A DNA stretch of 64,000 nt from Cryptomeria japonica (lineage: Eukaryota; Streptophyta; Pinopsida; Cupressales; Cupressaceae), in assembly GCF_030272615.1 (NCBI RefSeq), contig NC_081409.1:615458755-615522754 (forward strand), read 5' to 3'. The notes under the pieces are model-generated. The model did no database searches and was not told where the DNA came from. It worked only from the letters and a program-made list of their open reading frames with translations. Within the stretch, counting starts at the first letter, position 1, and each line of letters begins with the position of its first letter. This document shows positions 36,026-45,797 of the stretch, in pieces. Made by a program: the position numbers and the translations under genes.

Positions 36026-38281
36026 TTATTGAGGAGTATCCTTTAACTGAGGGAATTCTTTCACAATCTCATCATTATCAATCTCTTTTCCAAAACAGGC
36101 TTCGGTGTTCAAACAATAAGGGAGTCCCCTATTGTGATGATAACGAGGAAGAGTATCATAGGCTCCCAAGAACTCAGCTAAAGCATTGTCAGTAGGGAAG
36201 ATATCCAAAGCACAATCACCCGAAGAATCCTCATCAATATACTCAGGGTGTTGTATTGATAAAGCTGTAGAGATAGCATTAACACTAATGCATGGTCTTT
36301 TAGAAGCTTTAGTACGTCTGCAGGGATTATAGCCAAGTCCAAAGGCATGATGTTGAAAATTAGTCTCTAGAGGAACTCTTATCCCTTGTTCATTAGCACC
36401 ACAACCTTTTCCATGATACCCATGCTTAGCGAAAATGCAAAAACCACGACCATAACGATCAGCCATTTCAGGAAGGGAAGGTGGTTTTTCATAAGACAAA
36501 GAATCAAACTCTTCATAATTATTGATGTGAGGAGAAGAAGTTTGAGAAGCGGCCACAAAATTATTACTCATAGATTCAGGTAAGGTTGATTGATTTTCAA
36601 CTTTCTGATTTTCAGCTTCTTCCTTCTTTTCCACTTTAAGCCCTCTAGAAGGAACCTTATATTCACCTACAAAGGTAGGGTTAAAATCAAGAGATCCCCA
36701 ATCATCTTCTGCGAGGACCTTCTCAGGATCAAAATCCTTTTTATGTGTAGTCTCAAGTCGAGAGGGATCTTCTTTAGGAGTTCTAGACTCATCCAAAGGA
36801 TTTTGACCATCGGAAAGCGAAGACTCATCGATAGGTTTCTTGTTTAAAGAGTCATCACTAGACGAGGATGGCTTAGAAGAATCTCCTTTGGAATTAGATG
36901 TTTGTAGACAAGCTTGAAAATTAGTATCACCCATCAAAGTGTATGTCTTATTGTTATAAACGAATTTAACTTGTCTATGCAATGTAGAGGGGACAGCTCG
37001 CATGCTGTGAATCCAAGGCCTCCCTAATAACAAGTTATATGTTAAATTTCCTGGCATAACATGGATAGGAGTAGGCAAAGTAACAGGCCCTACTGTGAGA
37101 GGTAAGGTGATGATACCTAATGAAGTCTTAGCCACATTGTCAAAGCCACAAATGGGATGAGAGTCAGGCTCCATAAGAGACGTATCCACATTCATCTTAT
37201 GCAATAAATTAATGCTACATACATTAAGGCCAGAGCCATTATCTACTAGTGTTCGTCTTATAGCAATGTCTTTCATGACAACCACAATCATCAAGGGATC
37301 ATATTGCTGTTGAATTTCACTAGTAGGCAACTCATCTTGAGAAAACACAATTTGAGCTTTAGGATTCATCACAGAGTTAACAAAAGATGCTATATTACTA
37401 GATGTATTCGGTGGAGGAACATTCAAATCTTTAAAGGCATCTTGTAACATTCCATGATAAGCGGGAGAAGTTTGAATCAAATCCCAAAGGGATATCTTAG
37501 CAGGGGTAGCTTTAAGTTGTTCTATGAGATCATATTCCTTACCCATAACTTGCGAAATACGGGGAGCTTGAGGAAGAATTGGTTGAGGATTAGGAAGGGA
37601 AACTGGAATAACAGGAGGAGGATTAGGTTGCCTATTATTTCTGGTATGATAAGTATGGGCAACCGCATGATAAATCTCTCTAGTTATTTGTTTAGCATAA
37701 TTGTAAGGACTTATAGGTTTTCTTCCTTGTACAGTGATGATTGGTTTATTCGGGGTACGAAAGGAATCATGATCATACCTTCCTTGAACAGTAAGGAGAG
37801 GTGATTTAAGAACTTGAAAGGTAGGAGAAGGATAAGCACCTTGGACTTCAAAAAGAGGCTTGTTATGTTCATTCAAATTTATCATGTTAACCAATTTAGA
37901 GGTCTTGTTTTTGTTTATAGGTTTCGACAAAGCCACAAAGTCATAAAGAGCATCATCCAACAAAGCATGATCATATCGGTTAAAAGGTTTGTCTTTTGAT
38001 TCGAAAGGAGACATCTCCTCATAAAGGGGATTATTGAAAACAACCATGTTACTAGATTCAGGGGAAGAGTGGATAGGAATGTATCCTTGAGAGGAATCAT
38101 TCGACTTATCTTTCTCATCACACCTAAATGGCATAGTAACAAGGTTTATGAGTTTTTGGTAAAATGAAGGTTTAGCATCCTTAGGGTTTAAAAACTCATC
38201 TAAAGCTTCATCTAATTCATCTTGGCTATACTCATAATAATCATCAAAAGCATGAACATTTTGCAAATAAAAATCTGACAT
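36026..38281 (-). CDS. Tat gag-position/protease ORF, 751 codons
   Basis: ATG 38281 lies 150 bases inside the PBS. No canonical Retrotrans_gag capsid domain or CCHC knuckle is visible. Instead the N-terminal 230 residues are acidic and Tyr-rich, with three spaced LxxVQG(R/A)-type repeats (about residues 140-190) and a Pro-rich stretch. The segment YDLIEQLKATPAKISLWDL (about residue 255) is the standard pre-protease region of Tat polyproteins. The retropepsin follows with LVDNGSGLNVC (D-N-G-S in place of D-[ST]-G) and LLGRPWIH. The C-terminal part is low-complexity with YGRGFCIFAKHGYHGKGCG. Intact here; TAA 36028-36026 separates it from pol in the same frame, either readthrough or a mutation. 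Confidence 0.8.
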   Translation of the reverse strand: MSDFYLQNVHAFDDYYEYSQDELDEALDEFLNPKDAKPSFYQKLINLVTMPFRCDEKDKSNDSSQGYIPIHSSPESSNMVVFNNPLYEEMSPFESKDKPFNRYDHALLDDALYDFVALSKPINKNKTSKLVNMINLNEHNKPLFEVQGAYPSPTFQVLKSPLLTVQGRYDHDSFRTPNKPIITVQGRKPISPYNYAKQITREIYHAVAHTYHTRNNRQPNPPPVIPVSLPNPQPILPQAPRISQVMGKEYDLIEQLKATPAKISLWDLIQTSPAYHGMLQDAFKDLNVPPPNTSSNIASFVNSVMNPKAQIVFSQDELPTSEIQQQYDPLMIVVVMKDIAIRRTLVDNGSGLNVCSINLLHKMNVDTSLMEPDSHPICGFDNVAKTSLGIITLPLTVGPVTLPTPIHVMPGNLTYNLLLGRPWIHSMRAVPSTLHRQVKFVYNNKTYTLMGDTNFQACLQTSNSKGDSSKPSSSSDDSLNKKPIDESSLSDGQNPLDESRTPKEDPSRLETTHKKDFDPEKVLAEDDWGSLDFNPTFVGEYKVPSRGLKVEKKEEAENQKVENQSTLPESMSNNFVAASQTSSPHINNYEEFDSLSYEKPPSLPEMADRYGRGFCIFAKHGYHGKGCGANEQGIRVPLETNFQHHAFGLGYNPCRRTKASKRPCISVNAISTALSIQHPEYIDEDSSGDCALDIFPTDNALAEFLGAYDTLPRYHHNRGLPYCLNTEACFGKEIDNDEIVKEFPQLKDTPQ

Positions 38282-38430
38282 TTTGAAAAGATTGCATAAA
38301 ATTTAAACACACAATGCAAAGAAACACACTCTTTTTTTTTTCTTTTTCTCTTTTAATGAAAATGAAATGAAAACACACTAAATCTAGATCTAGATCTAAT
38401 AAATGCAATGCAAGAGGAAGCAATGATAGA

Positions 38431-38448
38431 TTCACATCGGGTTCACCA
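38431..38448 (-). promoter_or_regulatory. Tat primer-binding site
   Basis: On the minus strand, 5 bases after the LTR end, TGGTGAACCCGATGTGAA. The TGG start fits a tRNA 3' CCA. I could not match the primer tRNA. The first 12 bases agree with the 50992 PBS except for one C/T. Confidence 0.75.
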
Positions 38449-38453
38449 AAATC

Positions 38454-40098
38454 TGTGGGGGAAAAGTGAGACTAGGTCAACATACCCTAATCCTACTCTT
38501 TGACACACATTACGGAATACGAAAGAGCCTAGAGATATCGCACAATTGGCTACTTCTTTTGGTGAAAGAGAGAGCCACGGGATATCTATTAGGATTCCTA
38601 TTCCCTTGTTGAAATTGTAAGATCAAGTAATGCAAGTTCAAACCCTAATCTCAAAATGCAAGTATGAACTAATAACAAGATTGCAGAATTGAGATTAAAC
38701 AATGAACAGCTGTAAGTACAAGGATGAAATAAGAATGCAGATATGTACCCAGAGTCAAAATCGAATTGAAAATGTTCGGGACGGGGGCGCGGGCGCCACT
38801 ATCCTGAAAACTGCATCGGAAACCACTATTTTGCACTCTGAAACACTGTCTGGAAACTGTCTGCAAACTGTCTGTCCGGAGGACCAGGGTGCCCAGCGCC
38901 TCTGTCCCAGGGACCAGGGCACCCAGCGCCCCTGTCCTGGCAGGACCAGGGCACCCAGCGCCCCTGTCCCGGTCTCCTGCTCTACAATTTCACACAGAGT
39001 GCTGTTCCAACTTTCTCTCTCCGGATCTGTATCCCACGACGTCGTCCGAATCCCGAAACCTGCAATAATATCTGAAAAAGGGGGAGGGGCGGCTATATAG
39101 GGTTTTGCCTTAGTCAAACCCCCGCTTCGGTGATTTCCACCTCCACGAATAGCCAAGTTGTTTTGTAAAATGTATTGTGTGTGCAGACCTAGTGTGTGTG
39201 CAAGGTCCAAAAATGCAAGAAAGCAAACTAGAGCAACCTAGAAAGTAAACCCTAATTGCTTGTAAATGATAATGCAAATGCTCTAAATCAAGATGCAATG
39301 TGATCTAAAGCATGAATAAATGATGTATCAAAGCTTATGCAAAGACATGAAAACAATACGAAATCATACCCAACCCTCAAGGGAGGAGTACAAGCCAATC
39401 TTCAGTCGGTAATCTCCTATTGTTCTTCAATGTCTTCCAAGCCCTAAGTGGATGAATGAATTTGATAGATGTTTGATAGAATGGTGTTGAATGTTGTTGA
39501 AGTCCTCAAAGATCTGCTCTTTCGCTGCATATGAAGTTCCTGGAAACAAAAATCCGATCCCTTCAAATGAGGAAAGAGAGCTTTTAAGTATGAAACCCTA
39601 GGTCGTAAATTCGTATTTTGGCCGACCTAGAGATTGAATATCCCGCCAATTTCTTGGGGTTAAGCTTTATTTTATGATTGGATCGTGCTCCCAAAATTTT
39701 GGGAAAAATGTCCGGGACCATGTGCACCGGGCGCCACGGTCCCGACAACTTTTCACCAAATTTTCAGGGCCGTCGGATATGATGATTTTAGAGAGAATCC
39801 CGAAGTTACAGGTGATTTCGAGATGTTTTGACCCCGAAATCAAGCCCCCAAGTTCGAAATAGGACTTAATTAGGGTTTTTGATTGAGTGATGTATTGAAG
39901 GAATAAAATGCGAGGGGCGCGCTTTAGTGAAAGGGCCCAACTTTATGATGATGAAATAGGACCTTAGACCTAATTAATTTGATTAATTAAGTGCTTAAGG
40001 AGAAATGCAATGCAGAATGTAAAATGCACTAAGGCGGGTGCTAAACTAGGTGTGAAATTGTACCACCCTAGCGAGTGCGTACAATTTACGATGCTACA
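38454..40098 (-). repeat. Tat element 5' LTR (right)
   Basis: 1,645 bp, TGTGGGGG to GATGCTACA on the plus strand, nearly identical to 27299-28950. Confidence 0.97.
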
Positions 40099-40139
40099 AT
40101 ATATATATATATATAAATAAATAAATAAATAAATTTTAA

Positions 40140-40171
40140 AAAATCATATAAATATTGTTTTAATGAAGAAT

Positions 40172-40176
<5 letters not shown>
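40140..40176. repeat. Flank repeat outside the Tat element, right copy
   Basis: Same 37-base block as 27244-27280. It is separated from the LTR end by about 41 bases of AT and AAAT simple repeat and followed by an AT run of about 30 bases. Confidence 0.9.
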
Positions 40177-40210
<34 letters not shown>

Positions 40211-40344
40211 CATATATATTTAATTTGTTAAAGATTAATGTTTAAATATTTATATTAATGAAAGGGTCATTAATTAATTAACTTTATATTAAAAATATAT
40301 AATAAAAAAAAATTGTTTCCCCCTTAGTTGCATAGATTGTGATG

Positions 40345-40425
40345 TTTTTCCTTTAGGGTTTCTGACGAGGCATTACATTACCACTAGAATATCTTGCCAA
40401 TCGAGCTAGGCCCCCAACCTGATCT
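40345..40425 (-). repeat. Possible SINE head (tRNA-like)
   Basis: On the minus strand TAGCTCGATTGGCAAGA resembles a Pol III A box, with TCAGAAACCC about 40 bases later as a poor B box. No poly(A) or duplication seen. Weak call. Confidence 0.25.
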
Positions 40426-40539
40426 TTGCCTCCTCTCATAGTATAAGTTATTAGTGCACAAATTTAATTAAATATATAATAATTTTTTAATAGAAACAAA
40501 CCAAACTATGAAAAAATATTACCTCACCAAGCCTTACTA

Positions 40540-40582
40540 GTGTAGCAAACTAAATAATTTTTCTATATATCAATTTTTATCC
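40540..40582 (-). pseudogene. End of RT of the decayed chromovirus-like element
   Basis: On the minus strand GGATAAAAATTGATATATAG continues the RT read at 48722 once the 40583-48721 insertion is set aside (the usual EGLK.D.EK motif, frameshifted). Confidence 0.45.
40578..40582. repeat. Target-site duplication TATCC, left
   Basis: TATCC before TGTTATC, repeated at 48722-48726. Confidence 0.88.
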
Positions 40583-43453
40583 TGTTATCACTAAAGCTTG
40601 CACCCTAGCTAAGCTTAGACTCAGCTAACCTGTGACACACGGGACTACTTCCAGGTCATGGGTACCCTATAATGGGAGTAGACCTCCATAGAGGGTTGGT
40701 TCCCTTTGAAATTTCCTAAAATTGCTGATTTTGACAGGAAAAGGGTAAAAGGATGCTTTGAAAATGCAAATCTATACTAATTTGAGGTGATGCACCAAGA
40801 TATTTTTATTTTTTAAATTTGAAATGATTGGTTGCAACTCAATCAACTAAAAAAATGACTATGTTCACAACCTTTTTATGCTCATGTGGACCATAAACAT
40901 TTATATGAAGGTAACTTATTCAATTTGCATAGAGATGATCTATTCATACAATATTGCTTGTTGAAATAAAGTTTACACACAACATACAACATGATCAACA
41001 CATAGAACTGCTTGCCAAATAGCATGCCATAGATGAATTGAAACTAGAGGATTGAAACTATCCCAATAAATCTCATAAAATTTCATACAACATCATGAAT
41101 TTGACAAAATAATATGCACGAACAAAAACTTTCTTGTTGATATTGAAGAACCACCTGGTTACAATGCATATAAATATTTCAAAGAACTCCCTGATAATTA
41201 GTTGAAATTTGCCTCTTATTCAAAAGTTGCTCCAACAATTTCAAATTTTAATTTCTAGCTCTCTTTGGTATTCATGATTGAGTTGATCTATGGGTGTGTT
41301 GGCTACTATTCATCCTCAAAATCAGGTGCTAATGGCTTTTTAATTTGAAAATCAGTTGTTGGGGTATATGGACTTGAAATACCTCAAAAGTAGGGCTAGA
41401 ACTGAAGTGTAGTTGCTAATTTTACTCCCAAAATTCCCCTTGACTAATGGACAACCCATCTGGGCCTTCAAATTAGGGGTAGGACTATTATTTAACCCTC
41501 AAAAACCTCTTCAAATCATGGGATTTCCTTTTAGCAAGCCCCCTTAACTCGTTTTAAAATTTGAACTTGCATTGATGACAAATTTGAATTTGAAATTCAA
41601 ATGTTGTCATCTCCTTTGGTGATATGACTTTGATCTAAGTGTTGAATTGTGCCTCCCTTTTACTATACTGCTCTCTTGATATGCTACTCTTTTATTCCCT
41701 TGTTTGTATGCTACTTTGATAGTGACTATGATGTGTGAGTTCTTGGCTAAAAATTCATTGTGATTTAGCCTATCAATCTGCCCATACTATCATGGCTACA
41801 TCTATAATGGCTGTCCTTATATTTCATTATGTGCCTCCTTGACCCTTTAACCTTAACCTTGATAGAGTTTATTGTATATGTAACTATGCTTCTTGAAGAT
41901 GAAGATGCTCCCCTTAGTTCTCACTAGTTCATTTCTTTATATATGAATGTACCCTTCTTATCACTGTCTTCTAGCTTTTAAATGTCAAAAGATGATTGCA
42001 AAAATCTTGTTTATTTGGACACTTTCGGACTGGTGAAGAGTTATCAAAATCCGTGAACTGGGTTTTCATAATTTTTTGGGGGTTTTTTCATTTAATTTTT
42101 TCTGATTTTTGTGAAAAATTAGAAAAACTCAGTTTGTCATTTTTGAGATATGATTAAATCAATGTGACTACATTTTTCTTTATCAATGTGTAATACCTTT
42201 GTTGAAACTCTGTAACTTTACTCTTGTAATGTTCTATTTGGAAGCTTCAGTATCTTTGTCTTGTAAACATGCTTCACTATCAAATGTCTTCTTGGACTGT
42301 TGTAATGATATAACTTCTCAACCATGCACTTTGGGACTGTATTTGGCTATGTTAGGCTTGGGCTCCTAAGACTTCTTTTGGAAGCCTATTATGACTGTGA
42401 TCCTCATCTTTATTGATTTGATTTCTTTTGCTCGTGATAATGCAACAATGGATGGCTTTGTTATTACTGCTCCATTGGTTGATAACAAACTCACCTTTCT
42501 TCTTATCTTTGAACACACTCTCTAAACAAGAATCACTCTTGTGTGAAGAACATATCATAGAAGTATGAGGAAGTTACCTTTGTAGACAACAAAAAGAACT
42601 TAAGAACAAGCCATTATACTTACAAAATCACAAATCACTACTTATGTCACAACCGATATAACCTTGAGAACATCCATTATGACTTTGAGGAAACAAAGGA
42701 AAACTTCTTCATGAAATGAAGTCTTGAAAGATCAATGAAAACTCTTACCTATTTGTTGTTTCATTAATGATTTGTCTCCTTTTCTATGGCTTTTTCGATT
42801 CTTTGATGACAAGCTTCAACATTTAAGATCGACATTAGCTAGACTAGTTGTTGCTTTTCTACAAAATCCCAAGATCTACCACATGCAACCACTTATACAA
42901 AATAAGAACTATTGTTTCCAAACTTTATTAAACAGTTACTTACACAAACTGGGCGCCTCAAACATGAAAAACATTGCTCTTTATTTGATATAATTGTTGT
43001 TACAACACATAATTTTTATGTCCATCATTATAGTATGTTGTTCTGACTAAAGATTTATTATCCTTGTTAGACATAGAAGATCAAACATGAAACTAGGGCT
43101 TTCTTCCCTTTGAAATGTATTCACTCCTTCAAGCATGGGTTATGATAAAAAAAAATTAGGAGTTTTTTGAACAAAAAATTAAAATCTAAAAATTCCCTCC
43201 TAGACTTGACCACATGATTTTCCCCATGATTTTGCTTTGAAATGACTTCTACAAGGAACAAACACATAATGGAAGGAACATTTGATATTTTTAACAATAA
43301 CAAGAACCCATCACAACATTTTGATGTTTTAGAGGTTATAACAAAGCCTAAAATTGAACTACAAAATACACCCCAAAACTCAAACCAAGTAGTAATTACA
43401 ATCAATGGAAACCTTTAAAGGCAATTTAGACCAAAAGGCTAAATTAGATAACA
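40583..43453 (-). repeat. LARD left LTR
   Basis: 2,871 bp with TGTTATC/GATAACA inverted ends. It lacks about 54 bases present in the other LTR, near 41190. Confidence 0.9.
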
Positions 43454-45797
43454 TTATGGTGATCTCTCAAGGGTGTTTTCTTGCTAAACACATAAGACCA
43501 ATAGCCTTTATGACTTCCATTGGGCACAGAGACTCAAGAACTCAAAGATCAAACTTGAATAAACTAAGACCCTACTGTCAGAAACATGGAACAACAATTA
43601 AGACCCACACTAGACCTGAAAACCACTCATGAAGGACTGAGAACCTACTAATACAATGACTCAACAACACCTAATCTACTAACTAACCTATAAACTTGTG
43701 CTCAAGAACTTGGAGGAATAAAAACATGACAAAAATGAAGCCTACTTTACCCTATCCTAACCAAGAATGAAACTTGCTCAAACAAAACCATTCACTAGTT
43801 TTAAAAAAGAACTTCCCTTTATTCTCAACTTTGGATGAATTAAATTCTTATGGGAAACTAAGAAGAGATGAAAAATAAGCTGATATCCAATGACCTGTTG
43901 TAAATCTTCTTGAAAATAATAAACAAGCTCACTCACATCTTCATACTAAGAAAAATAATTATTGTTTGGAAGTGAAAAAGTGACTTGGATCTACACAGTT
44001 ATTGCTACAATCTCATGCTTGGGTTATATTTTGGAAAGATGCCTGATTGGGCATCCTCTTGAGATACTCATCTTTGGACTTTCAATGTTAGCTTCTTCTT
44101 TCTCAACAGACTCTTCGACCATAATATGATTATGCTTACAATTCCTCTCCATTTGTACCATATTTGCCTCTATACCTACCTTCAAATCTTTCACAACCAT
44201 GTTGTCCTCATTTATTTGTTAATAGATTAGAACCTTATCAATGTAACTTTCATGCTCTTGTCGATCACAACTTGCCAACTTTTTTGTTTCACATACATTC
44301 TCTTCATCATTGCTAACAAATAAAGGAAGTTCATCTAAAAAATCAACTTGAAAGTGAGATTCTATAGCTACTTCATTCCCAATAACCTGATGCCCCTAAT
44401 TTACTTCAACAAATGATTGCTTGACATCTAAGTTTGAAACAAAAAATTCAAGATCATCCCAAAATGAATCCTTGTCTTTGTGATTTTCATTATGTTGTAT
44501 CAGAGGACTGTTTTTTACCTTAATGCAGATTTCTTCAAGGTTTGATGTATTAATAACATGGTCCTTTTGAATGATAAGCTCTAAATTGATAATTTGATCA
44601 ATTTGAACAACAACTTCCTTTGTCTTCATTTTGTTATTGCAACTAATTTGTTGGTATTGAACATTGAACAACCTCCTGCTCTTCAAAGAAAAATGGAAGT
44701 TCATTGAACAAATCAAACAAAACCTCATGTTGATCACCGATTTCTTACTCTATAACTTGTTGCTCTGGCATAATATGCTCAGTATAACAACTCTTTTGGG
44801 ATGAAGGATAACTCCTAAAAGTTGGGATTTTACTTCTAGAAGGCTCAATAAGTTCATCTTGCATGAGGCATAATGTTTTGAACATGGGAACCTCTTTTCC
44901 AAAAAAGGGATTTGGAAAGGTAGCTGGGTGGGTTTCTTGCTTAGGTACAAGTTCTTGCAATAAAGGTGGTTCTCTAAAACTAGGAATAAAAAACTTAGAA
45001 GACTAAAGAGACTTGCCTTGCATAAAGCTTGGAAATTTACATGTAAAAACCTCTTTTTCCACAAGTTGATCCATTGTAGTTGAGCTTGTTTTTTAAAACT
45101 AGGAATTGAAGGAAGTGATTAAGTCTCCAAACTCTGAACTCGAGCAAGAAAAACTTTCATTTACTCCTCTTTTTCTATTATCTTTCTTGCAAGACATTCT
45201 TCATACTACCTCTTTTGATCCTCCAATTCCCACTCGTGTATAGGCTTGGTAAGCCCATTCATTTTGTTGCACCTCAAAATCTTGTTGTCTCTCAATCTCA
45301 TCAAATTGGTTTTGAATGTATGAATCCATGTCTTTTAGGCTCATTGAATTAGTACTTTGAAGCTGAGTACTCTCATATTTTGGCCACCAAGGGGATTGAG
45401 CAGGGATGGGTGTGTGGTATGCATAATGAGCATGCTGATAGCTAGCTACTAATGAGTTATTTTGGCTCAGGTTGTAGCTTATTGAGCTTGATATGGAAAA
45501 TAAGAAGGCATATGGGGAGCATTTTCATGACATGGAGGATGATAGGACATATCTCCATTATACATGGACATATTTTCTTACATAAAGAGTTGGAAAATCA
45601 AAATAAAATGGATCTGCTTGTAACATACCAGCACTTGGAACTACTTAAACCGATAGATTTGGATTGGAGTTGCCACATGTGTGAATAGATCTTGCCTCCA
45701 AAGGCAAATATCACTGATATACACACCAATATCAACAATGTATGAGAAAGCTTTGGACTCAAACAATCTAATCTATCCCACTGGACATGCCAAAAAT
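43454..45797 (-). pseudogene. LARD interior with gag-like remnant
   Basis: Minus-strand reading shows broken frames: 45560-45250 (Tyr/His/Pro-rich, then DMDSYIQNQFDEIERQQ) and 44960-44396 (acidic, Ile/Asn-rich). They resemble the low-complexity gag-type ORFs of non-autonomous elements, but no capsid or knuckle motif is certain. 43454-44000 holds no recognisable coding sequence. Confidence 0.4.
45775..45792 (-). promoter_or_regulatory. LARD primer-binding site candidate
   Basis: Minus strand TGGCATGTCCAGTGGGAT, five bases from the LTR end. tRNA not identified. This is the main evidence for minus orientation. Confidence 0.45.

Larger units (their letters stand above)
27299..40098 (-). mobile_element. 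Ty3/gypsy Tat-lineage element carrying an antisense PMD gene
   Basis: A 12.8-kb LTR retrotransposon with coding on the minus strand. Order on that strand: LTR (40098-38454), PBS, gag/protease ORF (38281-36026), pol (RT, RNase H, a second archaeal-type RNase H, integrase; to 32720), 600 bases of spacer, the antisense PMD gene, PPT and LTR (28950-27299). Dual RNase H is diagnostic of the Tat lineage. LTRs are 1,652 and 1,645 bp and differ by the G/A-run length (7 bases) and about eight substitutions, so the insertion is recent. Both ends lie in AT microsatellite DNA, and no clean 5-bp duplication can be read. Confidence 0.92.

Noticed and set aside
27299-40098. CRISPR-like or segmental duplication explanation for the long direct repeats
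   Set aside because: TG...CA ends, PBS, PPT and pol show these are LTRs. The same holds for 40583-48721 with its TATCC duplication.
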